Below are positions 32,032 to 40,050 of a DNA stretch of 43,439 bases, in pieces. Made by a program: the position numbers and the translations under genes. Source of the stretch: Planctomycetota bacterium (GTDB taxonomy: Bacteria > Planctomycetota > Phycisphaerae > WQYP01); contig JAKAVA010000098.1 of NCBI GenBank assembly GCA_021827645.1, positions 1 through 43,439 on the forward strand, read 5' to 3'. The notes under the pieces were generated by a model that saw only the letters and a list, made by a program, of their open reading frames with translations, searched no databases and was not told the origin of the DNA. Position 1 is the stretch's first letter. Every line of letters starts with the position of its first letter.

Positions 32032-32059
32032 TTGCAGGATTTGCGAGCGTCCATAGAAT
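32032..32059 (+). promoter_or_regulatory. Promoter of the MFS permease gene (predicted leaderless)
   Basis: TTGCAG (32032-32037), 16 nt, and TAGAAT (32054-32059). Seven bases separate the -10 from the GTG at 32067, so the transcript should begin at or one base before the start codon. No Shine-Dalgarno sequence is seen. Confidence 0.45.
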
Positions 32060-32066
32060 CCCATAT

Positions 32067-33278
32067 GTGGATAAGAAAACTGAAAAATCGAATGTGGGCT
32101 GGCTGTCCCGCTCGGTGTTGCTGATCTCACTTTCGGCATGCTTCGCCGATCTTGGATATCAAGCCGTGCTGGCCATGTTTCCGCTGTTTTTGGTCCATGG
32201 ACTTCATGCACCCGTATGGCTATTTTCAGTTGTCATGGCTGTGAGCTTTGGGCCAGGATCAGTCTTCGGTCTGTGGGGAGGAAGATTGGGCGATCGCATC
32301 GGACATAAAAAAGTTGCGATTGCGGGCAATGCGTGCATTCCCTTGCTGTCACTCTCCGGACTGGTCAGCATTCCCTTGGCCGCTGCCGGCTTGTTTTGTG
32401 GTGGCTGGTGGGGACGCAACTTCCGATCCCCCCCCCGCCGAGCGATGCTCACCGAAGTAACCACGCGGGAGAATCGCACCAAGGCGTTCGGTTTTCTTCA
32501 TGCACTGGATATCGGCGGCGGTTTTCTGGCAGCGCTGGGAACAGTTCTGCTTCTCACGGCCGGTTTCAAATTTTTCACGATCTTTCTACTCACCCTCATT
32601 CCATTGATCCTTTCAACCTTCACGCTGGTGCTGGTTCGCGCAGGCGCTCGGCGTCCTGTGGCTCCCCCGGCAAATAGGGCGGCGGCCCCAACTGCGCACG
32701 CTGCCTCAAACCAGAAACTTTATCGACGGATATTGCTGGCAACCGGCCTGTACGGTTTCAGTTCATTCAGTTTCGGGTTTCCCATTTTGACGGTTTATCA
32801 AAGATACCACAGTGATGCGGCCGCCATCGTATCCTATGTGGTCTTTTTTGGAATATCCGCACTGACGGGCCTGCTGATCGGCAGGCTCGCAAAGCGCGAG
32901 GTTGGGTTTCTGGCGTGGGGTGGATATCTGATCGGTGGAGTTGCAAGCATCCTGATGGCGGTGATTGCGGCGACACATCAAAACCCGAATCTCTTTTTCC
33001 CCGTCGTGGCATTGATGGGATTTTCGCTGGGCGTGATCGAGACGTTGGAACCCGCCATCATGTCCCTGATCAGGTCGGCCGAAAAGACCGGCGGCGGGAT
33101 GGGAGCACTAACGGCCACGCGAAGTTTCGGACTTTTCGCCGCTAATGCGATGATGGGCATTTTGCACCATTTCGGTCATGGATGGCTGTGGGCGTATGGA
33201 TACGTGGGACTGTTGGGAATAGCTGCGGCTTTGGTTTTGGGAACAGTCGGTGCACAGGGTCGATTATCTGCACAATAA
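32067..33278 (+). CDS. Major facilitator superfamily permease (12-helix)
   Basis: This 403-residue product is a 12-transmembrane transporter with MFS motif A (WGGRLGDRIGHKKVAIAG) in the first cytoplasmic loop. The segment GRNFRSPPRRAMLTEVT closely follows a pattern common in uncharacterised drug-type permeases. A poorly conserved Ala/Pro-rich central loop at about 192-215 splits the two halves. The GTG start at 32067 is supported by homology and a promoter directly before it. A run of nine C's (32428-32436) lies within codons for SPP; the frame is intact here. The substrate is unknown. The gene is convergent with the glycosyltransferase at 33381. Confidence 0.82.
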   Translation: MDKKTEKSNVGWLSRSVLLISLSACFADLGYQAVLAMFPLFLVHGLHAPVWLFSVVMAVSFGPGSVFGLWGGRLGDRIGHKKVAIAGNACIPLLSLSGLVSIPLAAAGLFCGGWWGRNFRSPPRRAMLTEVTTRENRTKAFGFLHALDIGGGFLAALGTVLLLTAGFKFFTIFLLTLIPLILSTFTLVLVRAGARRPVAPPANRAAAPTAHAASNQKLYRRILLATGLYGFSSFSFGFPILTVYQRYHSDAAAIVSYVVFFGISALTGLLIGRLAKREVGFLAWGGYLIGGVASILMAVIAATHQNPNLFFPVVALMGFSLGVIETLEPAIMSLIRSAEKTGGGMGALTATRSFGLFAANAMMGILHHFGHGWLWAYGYVGLLGIAAALVLGTVGAQGRLSAQ

Positions 33279-33380
33279 AATCGGTCAGAAAACCAATATC
33301 GCTGAGGGCTAAACTCCACGTGCCGAGTATAGAGTTGAAAAAAACACGAACGATGATGGCAAAACGCTGAATCCACGTCC

Positions 33381-34631
33381 CTACCGCAGAATTTTCGGGC
33401 TAATTATGCGGGTTTGCGTGCGACCGATCATCTGATACCGAATCCCTCTCCATGTGATGGTTTTACCGAAACCCGCGAGAAGAAGACAGAACATGTTAAA
33501 GGCCTGAACGGCCGGAAACAGCACGGTAAACCATACCCAACATCGGCCGATGGCGTCGCTGTGCTGGGGAAGAAGAATTTTGCCCGCCCGCATGAGGAAC
33601 CATCCGCGAAGCATGCTGCCGGCCCAAACGAGCAAAAGCACCGCCGGTGGAATGAATCGATACCACCCCTGTGCCCAGATACCTGCGGGGGCAATCGACA
33701 GGATGGCGGCCGAGAGGATAGTTGCCAGGTACACCCCGGAACCTGCGACTGCGGTGAACCAAAGTCTTGCGGCACATCGCCGGGTGATGCGATATTGTCG
33801 GACGGCAAATTCAAGAAGTGCCTTGGTGGACATATCCGCTGGTGATGCGACCATGCACTGCGGGACGAAGTGGATACGCTCACCGGCATGTTTTTTGACC
33901 TGATAACTGAGGACATAATCATCGCTCAGGGCGCACTGCCAGGCATCGTAAATGCCCAGCGAAAAGAATTTCTCGCGTGATATGGCCATGGAGCCCCCCC
34001 ACGCTACGGTGCGGCGATACGGGCCGAGCATGGCAGCAACCATGGCATTGCCGACAGACAGGAGCGCATTGGGCGCCGAAGGGTGCTGCGGAATGTAAAA
34101 CCGGTAACCAGTGGTGGCTGAAATGTGCGGATAGGTCAGCGGTATGAGAAGAGCGTGAAGCCAGTGGGGTGAGGGGGCGGCATCGGCATCAATAAATGCA
34201 AGGAATTTGTCGTCGGGAGTGGTTTGATCCACCGCCGCAAGTTGATTATGAATTTTTTGTGAACGCGTCTGGGCCGGTCCGGCAATCACCAGGGATATAT
34301 TGCGGCCCGGAAACTCGTCGATCAGTGAACGGATCAGCGGGCATACGGGATCATCCGACGACTGTACGGAGAAAATATAGCGGACATGCGGATAATCCTG
34401 ATTGAGCAGCTTTTCGATGTTGGACCGTGTTGAGGGTTCGAGCCCCTTGACCGGCAGGATCACGGCGGCGGGAATATCAATCGGAGCAAGCGGATCGCGA
34501 ATGACTCTTCCCATGCGATAGACAAAGAACTGCGCCACGCGAAGGGTCCAGAGGGTTAACATCAATTCCGCAGCCCAAAGTAGAGCCAACGCACAATCTG
34601 GAATCGTCACGAGATGTTCGCCCGCATGCAT
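33381..34631 (-). CDS. Membrane glycosyltransferase family 2/21 (ceramide glucosyltransferase-like)
   Basis: The 416-residue protein has an N-terminal hydrophobic anchor (ALALLWAAELMLTLWTL) and a GT-A domain. D1 lies in FSVQSSDDP, the DxD-type FIDADAAPSPHW follows, and the acceptor site is CALSDDYVLS. The motif RQYRITR stands in place of the (Q/R)xxRW of processive or lipid-type enzymes. Three or four transmembrane segments follow. This is the layout of GT21 ceramide glucosyltransferases and HpnI-like enzymes, so a lipid-linked acceptor in the inner membrane is likely. The start (ATG 34631) has no ribosome site and could be further in. It is the last gene of a three-gene minus-strand run with short gaps. 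Confidence 0.8.
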   Translation of the reverse strand: MHAGEHLVTIPDCALALLWAAELMLTLWTLRVAQFFVYRMGRVIRDPLAPIDIPAAVILPVKGLEPSTRSNIEKLLNQDYPHVRYIFSVQSSDDPVCPLIRSLIDEFPGRNISLVIAGPAQTRSQKIHNQLAAVDQTTPDDKFLAFIDADAAPSPHWLHALLIPLTYPHISATTGYRFYIPQHPSAPNALLSVGNAMVAAMLGPYRRTVAWGGSMAISREKFFSLGIYDAWQCALSDDYVLSYQVKKHAGERIHFVPQCMVASPADMSTKALLEFAVRQYRITRRCAARLWFTAVAGSGVYLATILSAAILSIAPAGIWAQGWYRFIPPAVLLLVWAGSMLRGWFLMRAGKILLPQHSDAIGRCWVWFTVLFPAVQAFNMFCLLLAGFGKTITWRGIRYQMIGRTQTRIISPKILR

Positions 34632-34676
34632 GGCGGAAAATGATACCGCAGAAAATCAACGGCGGCATTACTGATA

Positions 34677-35246
34677 TCAGGCGCGGCTGAAGGTTGAAGC
34701 GATCCGATCCTGCAGGGAAACAAGCGTTTCATCGCTGCTGACCGGGATGGATGATTGAGTCGATATCGATTGCATCAGGGGTACCCAGCTTTTACATCCC
34801 GCGTATTCAATGGAATTGGCAACGGTGACGGGTTGGGGAAGAATCCAGGTTCTGATGAGGATCAGATAGAGGGGATAATCGGGGCGGTAATTAAAACGCA
34901 TATCGATCAACGGGGCATCAAAGACGTGCAGATCATCGAGCGCATCGAGTTGCCGGCGCCCCGGCACGCAGTAAATTTTTTCCACCTGAGCCCAACCGGG
35001 AATATGAACGGTATCCGGCTCGGTCTTCAGGGCCGACACTTCCTGGCGAAATGGGGGTTTAAGGCCGGATGCCTGCTGATGGACAAATGTGGGAAAGAGG
35101 AAGAATTTATCATGTTCCAGCTCAAACTCCCCCGCCGCTTCGTGAATGCCACCTTTACGCAGAAGCACGTGCTGCTTTCCGGCACAAAGAGCTTTGCAGA
35201 CGACATCCCATTCTTTCAGTGCGACTTGAAGCGACGAATCATTCAT
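34677..35246 (-). CDS. DUF1802 family protein
   Basis: This 189-residue product shows the DUF1802 pattern: LKEWDVVCKALCAGKQHVLL, then LRKGGIHEAAGEFELEHDKF and FLFPTFVHQQ, followed by a region with RRQLDALDDLHVFDAP. The function of the family is not established. No transmembrane segment or signal peptide is visible, so it is probably cytoplasmic. It lies 45 bases upstream of the GT2 gene and 52 bases downstream of the large lipoprotein gene in the same direction, so the three may be co-transcribed. No Shine-Dalgarno sequence precedes the ATG at 35246. Confidence 0.75.
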   Translation of the reverse strand: MNDSSLQVALKEWDVVCKALCAGKQHVLLRKGGIHEAAGEFELEHDKFFLFPTFVHQQASGLKPPFRQEVSALKTEPDTVHIPGWAQVEKIYCVPGRRQLDALDDLHVFDAPLIDMRFNYRPDYPLYLILIRTWILPQPVTVANSIEYAGCKSWVPLMQSISTQSSIPVSSDETLVSLQDRIASTFSRA

Positions 35247-35298
35247 TGCTTCATTATCGCCGAAACGGAGAAAATTTCTGCCGTCCTTCGGTCTGAAG

Positions 35299-37455
35299 TC
35301 ATTTCAGGTGCCGAATATACCGATCCAGGGCTTTTTGGGTACGGCGAGCCGTAGCCTTTGCATCACGTTGGGTGCGCTGCTGCGATCGAATCTGCTTGTC
35401 GAGAGCAACGAGCTCGCGGGCGAAGTGTTGCGCCTGAGCGGGCACCGATTTCGCCGCAGCAAGATTCTGGCGAATTCGATTCTCGTTGGCCGAAAGTTCC
35501 GCTATACGATTACCGATTTCAGCCATCCGCAGGTGAGCCGCGTTCAAGTCCTTTTTCAGACTGATGATGTGGCGTAATGCAGCGGCTACGGGCCGTTCGA
35601 GCCCTTTCAGGGTCAGGAGTGTGGCCAGATAGTTAGCATCGGCCGTATTCAGATTTACCGCCTGCTGCTGCTTAGTCAGCCGGGTAATGAGATAGGATTT
35701 ATCGCTGATGGGCTTTACAGGAATTTCTACTCCCATTCCATGAGTTAAGCGAATGGCTTTCAAATTGGATAGGGCGAATTTCCATCCCATCTCGGGTCCG
35801 AAGCGTGCGACGACGGTGATCGGGTGTTGATGGAGGCTCTTGATCGTGATATTTGCTCGTTTTGTAACCGCATCATGCAGGTATAAATAGCCGTGATTGA
35901 AGCTTGCACTCTCAAACTTACTGCTCTGCGACAGCTGGATTTCGGCGGTTGCTGCCAGATCGACGGCAAATGGCAGTACATGCCGTGAATGAACGGGAAT
36001 TGCAGGGGCGCTGATTTCGCCGGTGTAGGCGCTGCCTTGAAACACGGTCATTGGCCCCGCGGGCAGGTAGTGTTTGGAATTATTAAACATAAGCACAGCA
36101 CGTCGCAGATGAGCCTTCGGTTCCTGCACGTTGAATGTCGATACCACGGAGGCGGAAACGGGCGCCGCGAAGACCGGGAATGAGGCCGATCGTTCACTGC
36201 CAATGGAAATATTTTTCGCCACGAAATTGAACGCCGGGTTGGAAGTTTGCGGAGCCGCCATGGATGAGACGTTAATGGACGGGGTTGTTTCCACGGCCGC
36301 TGCGCTCCGGGCTAATGCAAGCTGAGGCATGAATGCCTTGGCGGCGAAAGCATTACCTACCATGGCATGTGCGGCAGGCTCCAGCCGCGCATACATAGGC
36401 AATGCCGCCTTGCGTTGGTTTGACGCAATCAGGTTTGATTGCAGGTAAAAGAGACCGTTTTGCGGAGTTACGGCGGTATCGGCAGGCAGCGGCAGGACAT
36501 GGCGACGACCGTAGAGGGGTTGCTGCAGGTCTTCAATAAACGATTTCGGCCAGGAGCCGTTGATTTGCAATGTAATATGCCGCCACGGCGTCGAGGTGGT
36601 ATTATGCACGATCACATCGGCAAGAAGACGGGTCGGCTTTGTATCGTTCTGCGGCGCGGAAAGATCCGGCAAAAGCAGGCGGTAAGTCATGCGCCACAAC
36701 GGCGTCTGCGTGGCGTAACCAAATTGAACGTTGCGGCGACCATGGCCGCGAAACTCGATGGCGATATCGGCGGAGCCGGTTCGGCGATTATCCGCGATGT
36801 AGCGCAGGGCCCGGCGGAGACTGGCACGGAGTTGCCTGTTACGAACCTGAAAACTGATCATATCGGCCAGTGCAATGCGTTTAACGCGCCCATGATGATA
36901 AATTTCCGCAAAGCGTGAAAAAGGAAATATGGCCGGTTGCCCGTTTTGAAGTCGAGGTTCCGGGACTGGATGGTTCATGGGAAGGATGGGCCATTGGGAT
37001 TTAATGGCAATCAGGCGGCCACATATGCTTTTGCCATTTTTCAATTTCAAGCTCACGCGCCGCCCTTTGAGTTGCTCCAGCAGGGTGATCCAAGAACCGC
37101 CGGATGTGGGGGCCAGAGGGAGATTGGCGAGTTTCACGGAAAGCGGGATGGGGGTGTTGAACGTTAGCTCCGGCGGACTGTTGGAGTTGTCAAAAAAGAC
37201 GATTGTTTTCAGGAGATCATTGACCTGATTTTGATTAATCGCAACATGCACCGTCTGCGTGTTATCCACGACGGTGCGATATCCGATGTACCCCATTCCA
37301 TTGGGAAATAAATCAACCTGATTAACCGTCGCCCCGGATGACGTGGAGGATTGGTCGGTCTGGCCGGAAAGCCACGGATGGTGCATGGACTGGCAGCCAC
37401 CAATCATCGCCGCCCCCGTCAAAATGAGCGTAGAAGTCAGAAATCGTCGCTGCAT
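35299..37455 (-). CDS. Large predicted lipoprotein, DUF4139-like
   Basis: This 718-residue product starts with a signal peptide and lipobox (ILTGAAMIGGCQS), so it should be lipidated at the Cys near residue 21. Near the N-terminus, VNQVDLFPNGMGYIGYRTVV matches the opening of DUF4139-type (mucoidy-inhibitor A-like) proteins. The central region is beta-rich (YATQTPLWRMTYRLLL, LLADVIVHNTT), and a C-terminal coiled coil runs over the last 90 residues (LNAAHLRMAEIGNRIAELSA and onward). ATG 37455 is chosen because AAGGAG lies eight bases upstream; 37476 is less likely. It is divergent from lptB across 170 bases. The function is unknown; an envelope role is inferred. Confidence 0.75.
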   Translation of the reverse strand: MQRRFLTSTLILTGAAMIGGCQSMHHPWLSGQTDQSSTSSGATVNQVDLFPNGMGYIGYRTVVDNTQTVHVAINQNQVNDLLKTIVFFDNSNSPPELTFNTPIPLSVKLANLPLAPTSGGSWITLLEQLKGRRVSLKLKNGKSICGRLIAIKSQWPILPMNHPVPEPRLQNGQPAIFPFSRFAEIYHHGRVKRIALADMISFQVRNRQLRASLRRALRYIADNRRTGSADIAIEFRGHGRRNVQFGYATQTPLWRMTYRLLLPDLSAPQNDTKPTRLLADVIVHNTTSTPWRHITLQINGSWPKSFIEDLQQPLYGRRHVLPLPADTAVTPQNGLFYLQSNLIASNQRKAALPMYARLEPAAHAMVGNAFAAKAFMPQLALARSAAAVETTPSINVSSMAAPQTSNPAFNFVAKNISIGSERSASFPVFAAPVSASVVSTFNVQEPKAHLRRAVLMFNNSKHYLPAGPMTVFQGSAYTGEISAPAIPVHSRHVLPFAVDLAATAEIQLSQSSKFESASFNHGYLYLHDAVTKRANITIKSLHQHPITVVARFGPEMGWKFALSNLKAIRLTHGMGVEIPVKPISDKSYLITRLTKQQQAVNLNTADANYLATLLTLKGLERPVAAALRHIISLKKDLNAAHLRMAEIGNRIAELSANENRIRQNLAAAKSVPAQAQHFARELVALDKQIRSQQRTQRDAKATARRTQKALDRYIRHLK

Positions 37456-37521
37456 GGCAAAGCTCCTTACCGTCAATCAAGTTGTCACTGCACACCGGAA
37501 TGGTGGCCCACAACGGATACG

Positions 37522-37550
37522 TTGCCGGAGTCAGCGAATACCTTTCAAAT
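37522..37550 (+). promoter_or_regulatory. Promoter of the lptB-like gene
   Basis: TTGCCG (37522-37527), exactly 17 nt, and TCAAAT (37545-37550). The predicted +1 is about 37557, the first base of the double palindrome. Confidence 0.45.
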
Positions 37551-37556
37551 GTCCGG

Positions 37557-37584
37557 ATGGCTTGCCATGCGGGACATGTCCCGC
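37557..37584. promoter_or_regulatory. Tandem palindromes at the predicted +1 of lptB
   Basis: ATGGC-TT-GCCAT (37557-37568) is followed without a gap by the perfect 16-bp palindrome GCGGGACATGTCCCGC (37569-37584). Together they span the predicted start of transcription and the first 28 bases. They could be repressor sites or, as RNA, two adjacent hairpins. Confidence 0.5.
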
Positions 37585-37626
37585 GACAATTCTGGTTCAG
37601 TCGGTGAGATGGACTCCGGCGGATGA

Positions 37627-38394
37627 GTGTACGGTCAAAGGAAGGCCCTTAATCGGTTGATACTCCTGAAGGCTGAAAATCTGGTAAAGCGTTATGGCGG
37701 ACGAACGGTCGTTGATCATGTTTCGTTTGAAGTCGGGGCGCGCGAGGTCATCGGATTGCTGGGACGCAATGGCGCCGGCAAGACAACCACATTTCGCATG
37801 ACGATTGGAATGGTGCGACCGGACGGAGGGACCGTATTATTCAACGGTGCGGACATTACGCGTCTGCCGATGTACAAGCGAGCCCGGCGCGGAATGGGTT
37901 ATCTTTCACAGGAACCATCCGTCTTTCTGAGGCTTACGGTCGAGCAGAACCTGTTGGCCATACTGGAATATACGCGTCGATCACGATCGGAGCGGCTGAC
38001 GGAAGCGAATAAACTGCTGGCACAGTTCGGGCTTGAACGCAATCGTCGGCAGAAGGCTTATTCGCTTTCCGGCGGTGAACGCCGCAAACTTGAAATCGCC
38101 CGCGCTCTGGTCACCAATCCCTCGCTGATCCTGCTGGATGAACCCTTCAGCGGAGTCGACCCCATCGCGGTTGAGGATCTTCAGCGGGAGATTCGTCAGT
38201 TGCGCGAGCAGATGGGCAAAGCCATCCTGATTACTGATCATAATGTTCAGCGAACATTGGAAGTTTGTGATCGGGCACTGATTATCTCGGACGGCAAAGT
38301 GCTGGCACAGGGACCGCCGAAGGAATTGATCAACAACGAGCTGGTGCGCAAAACTTATCTGGGGCATACATTCCGCGGGGATGAGTTTGACTGA
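37627..38394 (+). CDS. lptB: LptB-type lipopolysaccharide-export ABC ATPase
   Basis: The 255-residue ATP-binding subunit would drive LPS transfer from the inner membrane with LptF, LptG and LptC. Motifs are clear: Walker A GLLGRNGAGKTTT (about 44-56), Q-loop YLSQEPSVFLRLTVEQNLLA (the LptB hallmark), signature SLSGGERRKLEIARAL, Walker B LILLDEPFSGVDP and H-loop TDHNVQRTLEVCDRA. The start is uncertain: GTG 37627, or TTG 37657, which has AAGGAAGG about 13 bases upstream. No other lpt gene is nearby. The family also includes branched-chain amino-acid transporter ATPases, but the Q-loop and C-terminus favour LptB. Confidence 0.92.
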   Translation: MYGQRKALNRLILLKAENLVKRYGGRTVVDHVSFEVGAREVIGLLGRNGAGKTTTFRMTIGMVRPDGGTVLFNGADITRLPMYKRARRGMGYLSQEPSVFLRLTVEQNLLAILEYTRRSRSERLTEANKLLAQFGLERNRRQKAYSLSGGERRKLEIARALVTNPSLILLDEPFSGVDPIAVEDLQREIRQLREQMGKAILITDHNVQRTLEVCDRALIISDGKVLAQGPPKELINNELVRKTYLGHTFRGDEFD

Positions 38395-38435
38395 CGCCCT
38401 ATTCGGGATGTTGGTTACCGGCAAACCGGGAAGAT

Positions 38436-39035
38436 TCAATCCACCGTGCGTTCAACATATTCAAGTATCAGATGCAGGATGACTTCATGGGCCTCCTGAA
38501 TGGAGGCGGTACGGTTCGAATTCACCACCAGCGAGAGATCGGCAATCTGCTGGACACGCCCCCCGCCGCGCCCCAGCAACGCCAGCGCCGTACCGCCATA
38601 TTTTTTCATGGTATGGCAGGCGCGTACCAGATTTTCGCTGTTTCCGCTGGATGAAAACACCATCAGCACATCACCCGGTTTGCAGTACGCTTCAATCTGC
38701 CGTGCAAATACGCTGGCAAAATCCCAGTCGTTGGCGATGCAGGTCAGGGCGGTGGTATCGGCGGCGAGGCAAATGGCGGGCAGCGCGCGGCGGTCGCTGC
38801 GGTTGTACTTGCCGGTGAGTTCTTCCGCGAGATGCAGGGCTGCGGCAGCCGAACCGCCGTTGCCGGCCGTGAGTAATTTATTTCCCGCCAGAAGCTGGTT
38901 GGTAATTTTTCTGCACAGGGCGTCGATTTCCGGAAGTTGAAATTTCAGTCGTTCGATCACCGATGCGGAATCGGCGATCAAATCGAGCATCCATGCCGGA
39001 TTATCCGGAGAAGAACCTGAGTCGGTGGAAGTCAA
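38436..39035 (-). CDS. gmhA: SIS-domain phosphoheptose isomerase-like protein
   Basis: GmhA converts sedoheptulose 7-phosphate to D-glycero-D-manno-heptose 7-phosphate for LPS heptose. This 199-residue protein matches in its phosphosugar-binding loop (LLTAGNGGSAAAALHLAEEL), ICLAADTTALTCIANDW, and SSSGNSENLVRAC. A C-terminal EAHEVILHLILEYVE supplies the usual catalytic His region. The TTG start at 39035 has GGAGG nine bases upstream. The GmhA identity rests on family motifs; other SIS isomerases such as DiaA are similar. It is convergent with lptB and 48 bases downstream of an aldo/keto reductase gene. Confidence 0.85.
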   Translation of the reverse strand: MTSTDSGSSPDNPAWMLDLIADSASVIERLKFQLPEIDALCRKITNQLLAGNKLLTAGNGGSAAAALHLAEELTGKYNRSDRRALPAICLAADTTALTCIANDWDFASVFARQIEAYCKPGDVLMVFSSSGNSENLVRACHTMKKYGGTALALLGRGGGRVQQIADLSLVVNSNRTASIQEAHEVILHLILEYVERTVD

Positions 39036-39083
39036 GACGAATGACCTCCGCCAGCAATTATCTGATGCGTCAATAAAAAGCGA

Positions 39084-39950
39084 CTAATCATTAAGAGCCT
39101 CAAATTCTTCCAGCTTAAAGAGAATATTTTCGGCGGCGGCGGAACTTACGACCGATTCCTTCCGGCTGGCACCGGGAATGGGAATGATGTGCGGCGAAAG
39201 GAGCAGCATCCACTTCAGGACGACCTGCTGCGGAGTTACGCGGTGGTGGACGGCCAGTGTTTCAAGCAGAGGTTCGGCAGCGGCGAGACCTTTTGCGGCC
39301 TTAATACCTCCCAGGGGGCTCCACGGAAGAAATGCCATGTTGTGCTTACGCGTAAATTCCAGCACGCCATCCTGCTGAGGTTTACGGTGATTGCGTGCGA
39401 ATTGATTCTGCACGCTGACAATTTTTGCAACCGACATCGCCAGCTCGATCTCAAGAACCGAGACGTTGCTCAGTCCGATATGTTTGATTTTGCCCGCCTT
39501 CTGGAGTTCCGCAAATGCACCGACGCTGTCCGCAAAAGGAACACGGGGATGGGGGCGATGGAACTGATAGAGATCGATGGAGTCGACGCCAAGATTTTTG
39601 AGTGCGGTGTCGCAGGCGGCCTTGATGTGCGCCGGTGAACCGTCCGGCTCCCAGCGGCCTTCCGGTCGAACCAGACCGGCCTTCGTCGCAACGACTATTT
39701 TCGATCGGGTTGAAGAATCGAGCCGCGAGAGAGCTTTGCCGATCAGCCTCTCATTGTGCCCCATTTCGCTCTGATCGCGGCAATAGGCGTCGGCAGTGTC
39801 AAAAAAGGTTATGCCGACCTCAACGGCTTTGAGTATGACGGCTATGGCCTCATCTTCGGAAGGCCGATTTTCAGGCACCGAAAGCGGCATGCATCCCATT
39901 CCGATCGCGCTGACCATCAAGCCGGATGAGCCGAGTTTACGCATTTCCAT
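39084..39950 (-). CDS. Aldo/keto reductase
   Basis: This 288-residue barrel oxidoreductase opens MRKLGSSGLMVSAIGMGCM. It has FFDTADAYC (catalytic Asp and Tyr), IVVATKAGL (Lys) and LYQFHRPHP (His), and ends with IIPIPGASRKESVVSSAAA, the NADP-binding region. It resembles the YajO/YghZ-type group of general carbonyl reductases. ATG 39950 has GGAGG eight bases upstream. It lies upstream of the GmhA-like gene and may be co-transcribed with it. It is not close in sequence to the aldo/keto reductase at 20337. The substrate is unknown. Confidence 0.9.
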   Translation of the reverse strand: MEMRKLGSSGLMVSAIGMGCMPLSVPENRPSEDEAIAVILKAVEVGITFFDTADAYCRDQSEMGHNERLIGKALSRLDSSTRSKIVVATKAGLVRPEGRWEPDGSPAHIKAACDTALKNLGVDSIDLYQFHRPHPRVPFADSVGAFAELQKAGKIKHIGLSNVSVLEIELAMSVAKIVSVQNQFARNHRKPQQDGVLEFTRKHNMAFLPWSPLGGIKAAKGLAAAEPLLETLAVHHRVTPQQVVLKWMLLLSPHIIPIPGASRKESVVSSAAAENILFKLEEFEALND

Positions 39951-40050
39951 ACGATCAACCTCCAGTAAAAGTGCACGATTTTACCGTGCGACGTTACCGT
40001 TGAAAAACGCCGAATGCCTCTACGTCGCACGACTTCGGCAGCAGCTCCAA

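Noticed and set aside
31744..32211. Minus-strand open frame between the lipoprotein and MFS genes
   Set aside because: It overlaps the ends of both real genes and its translation resembles neither a signal protein nor a known family.
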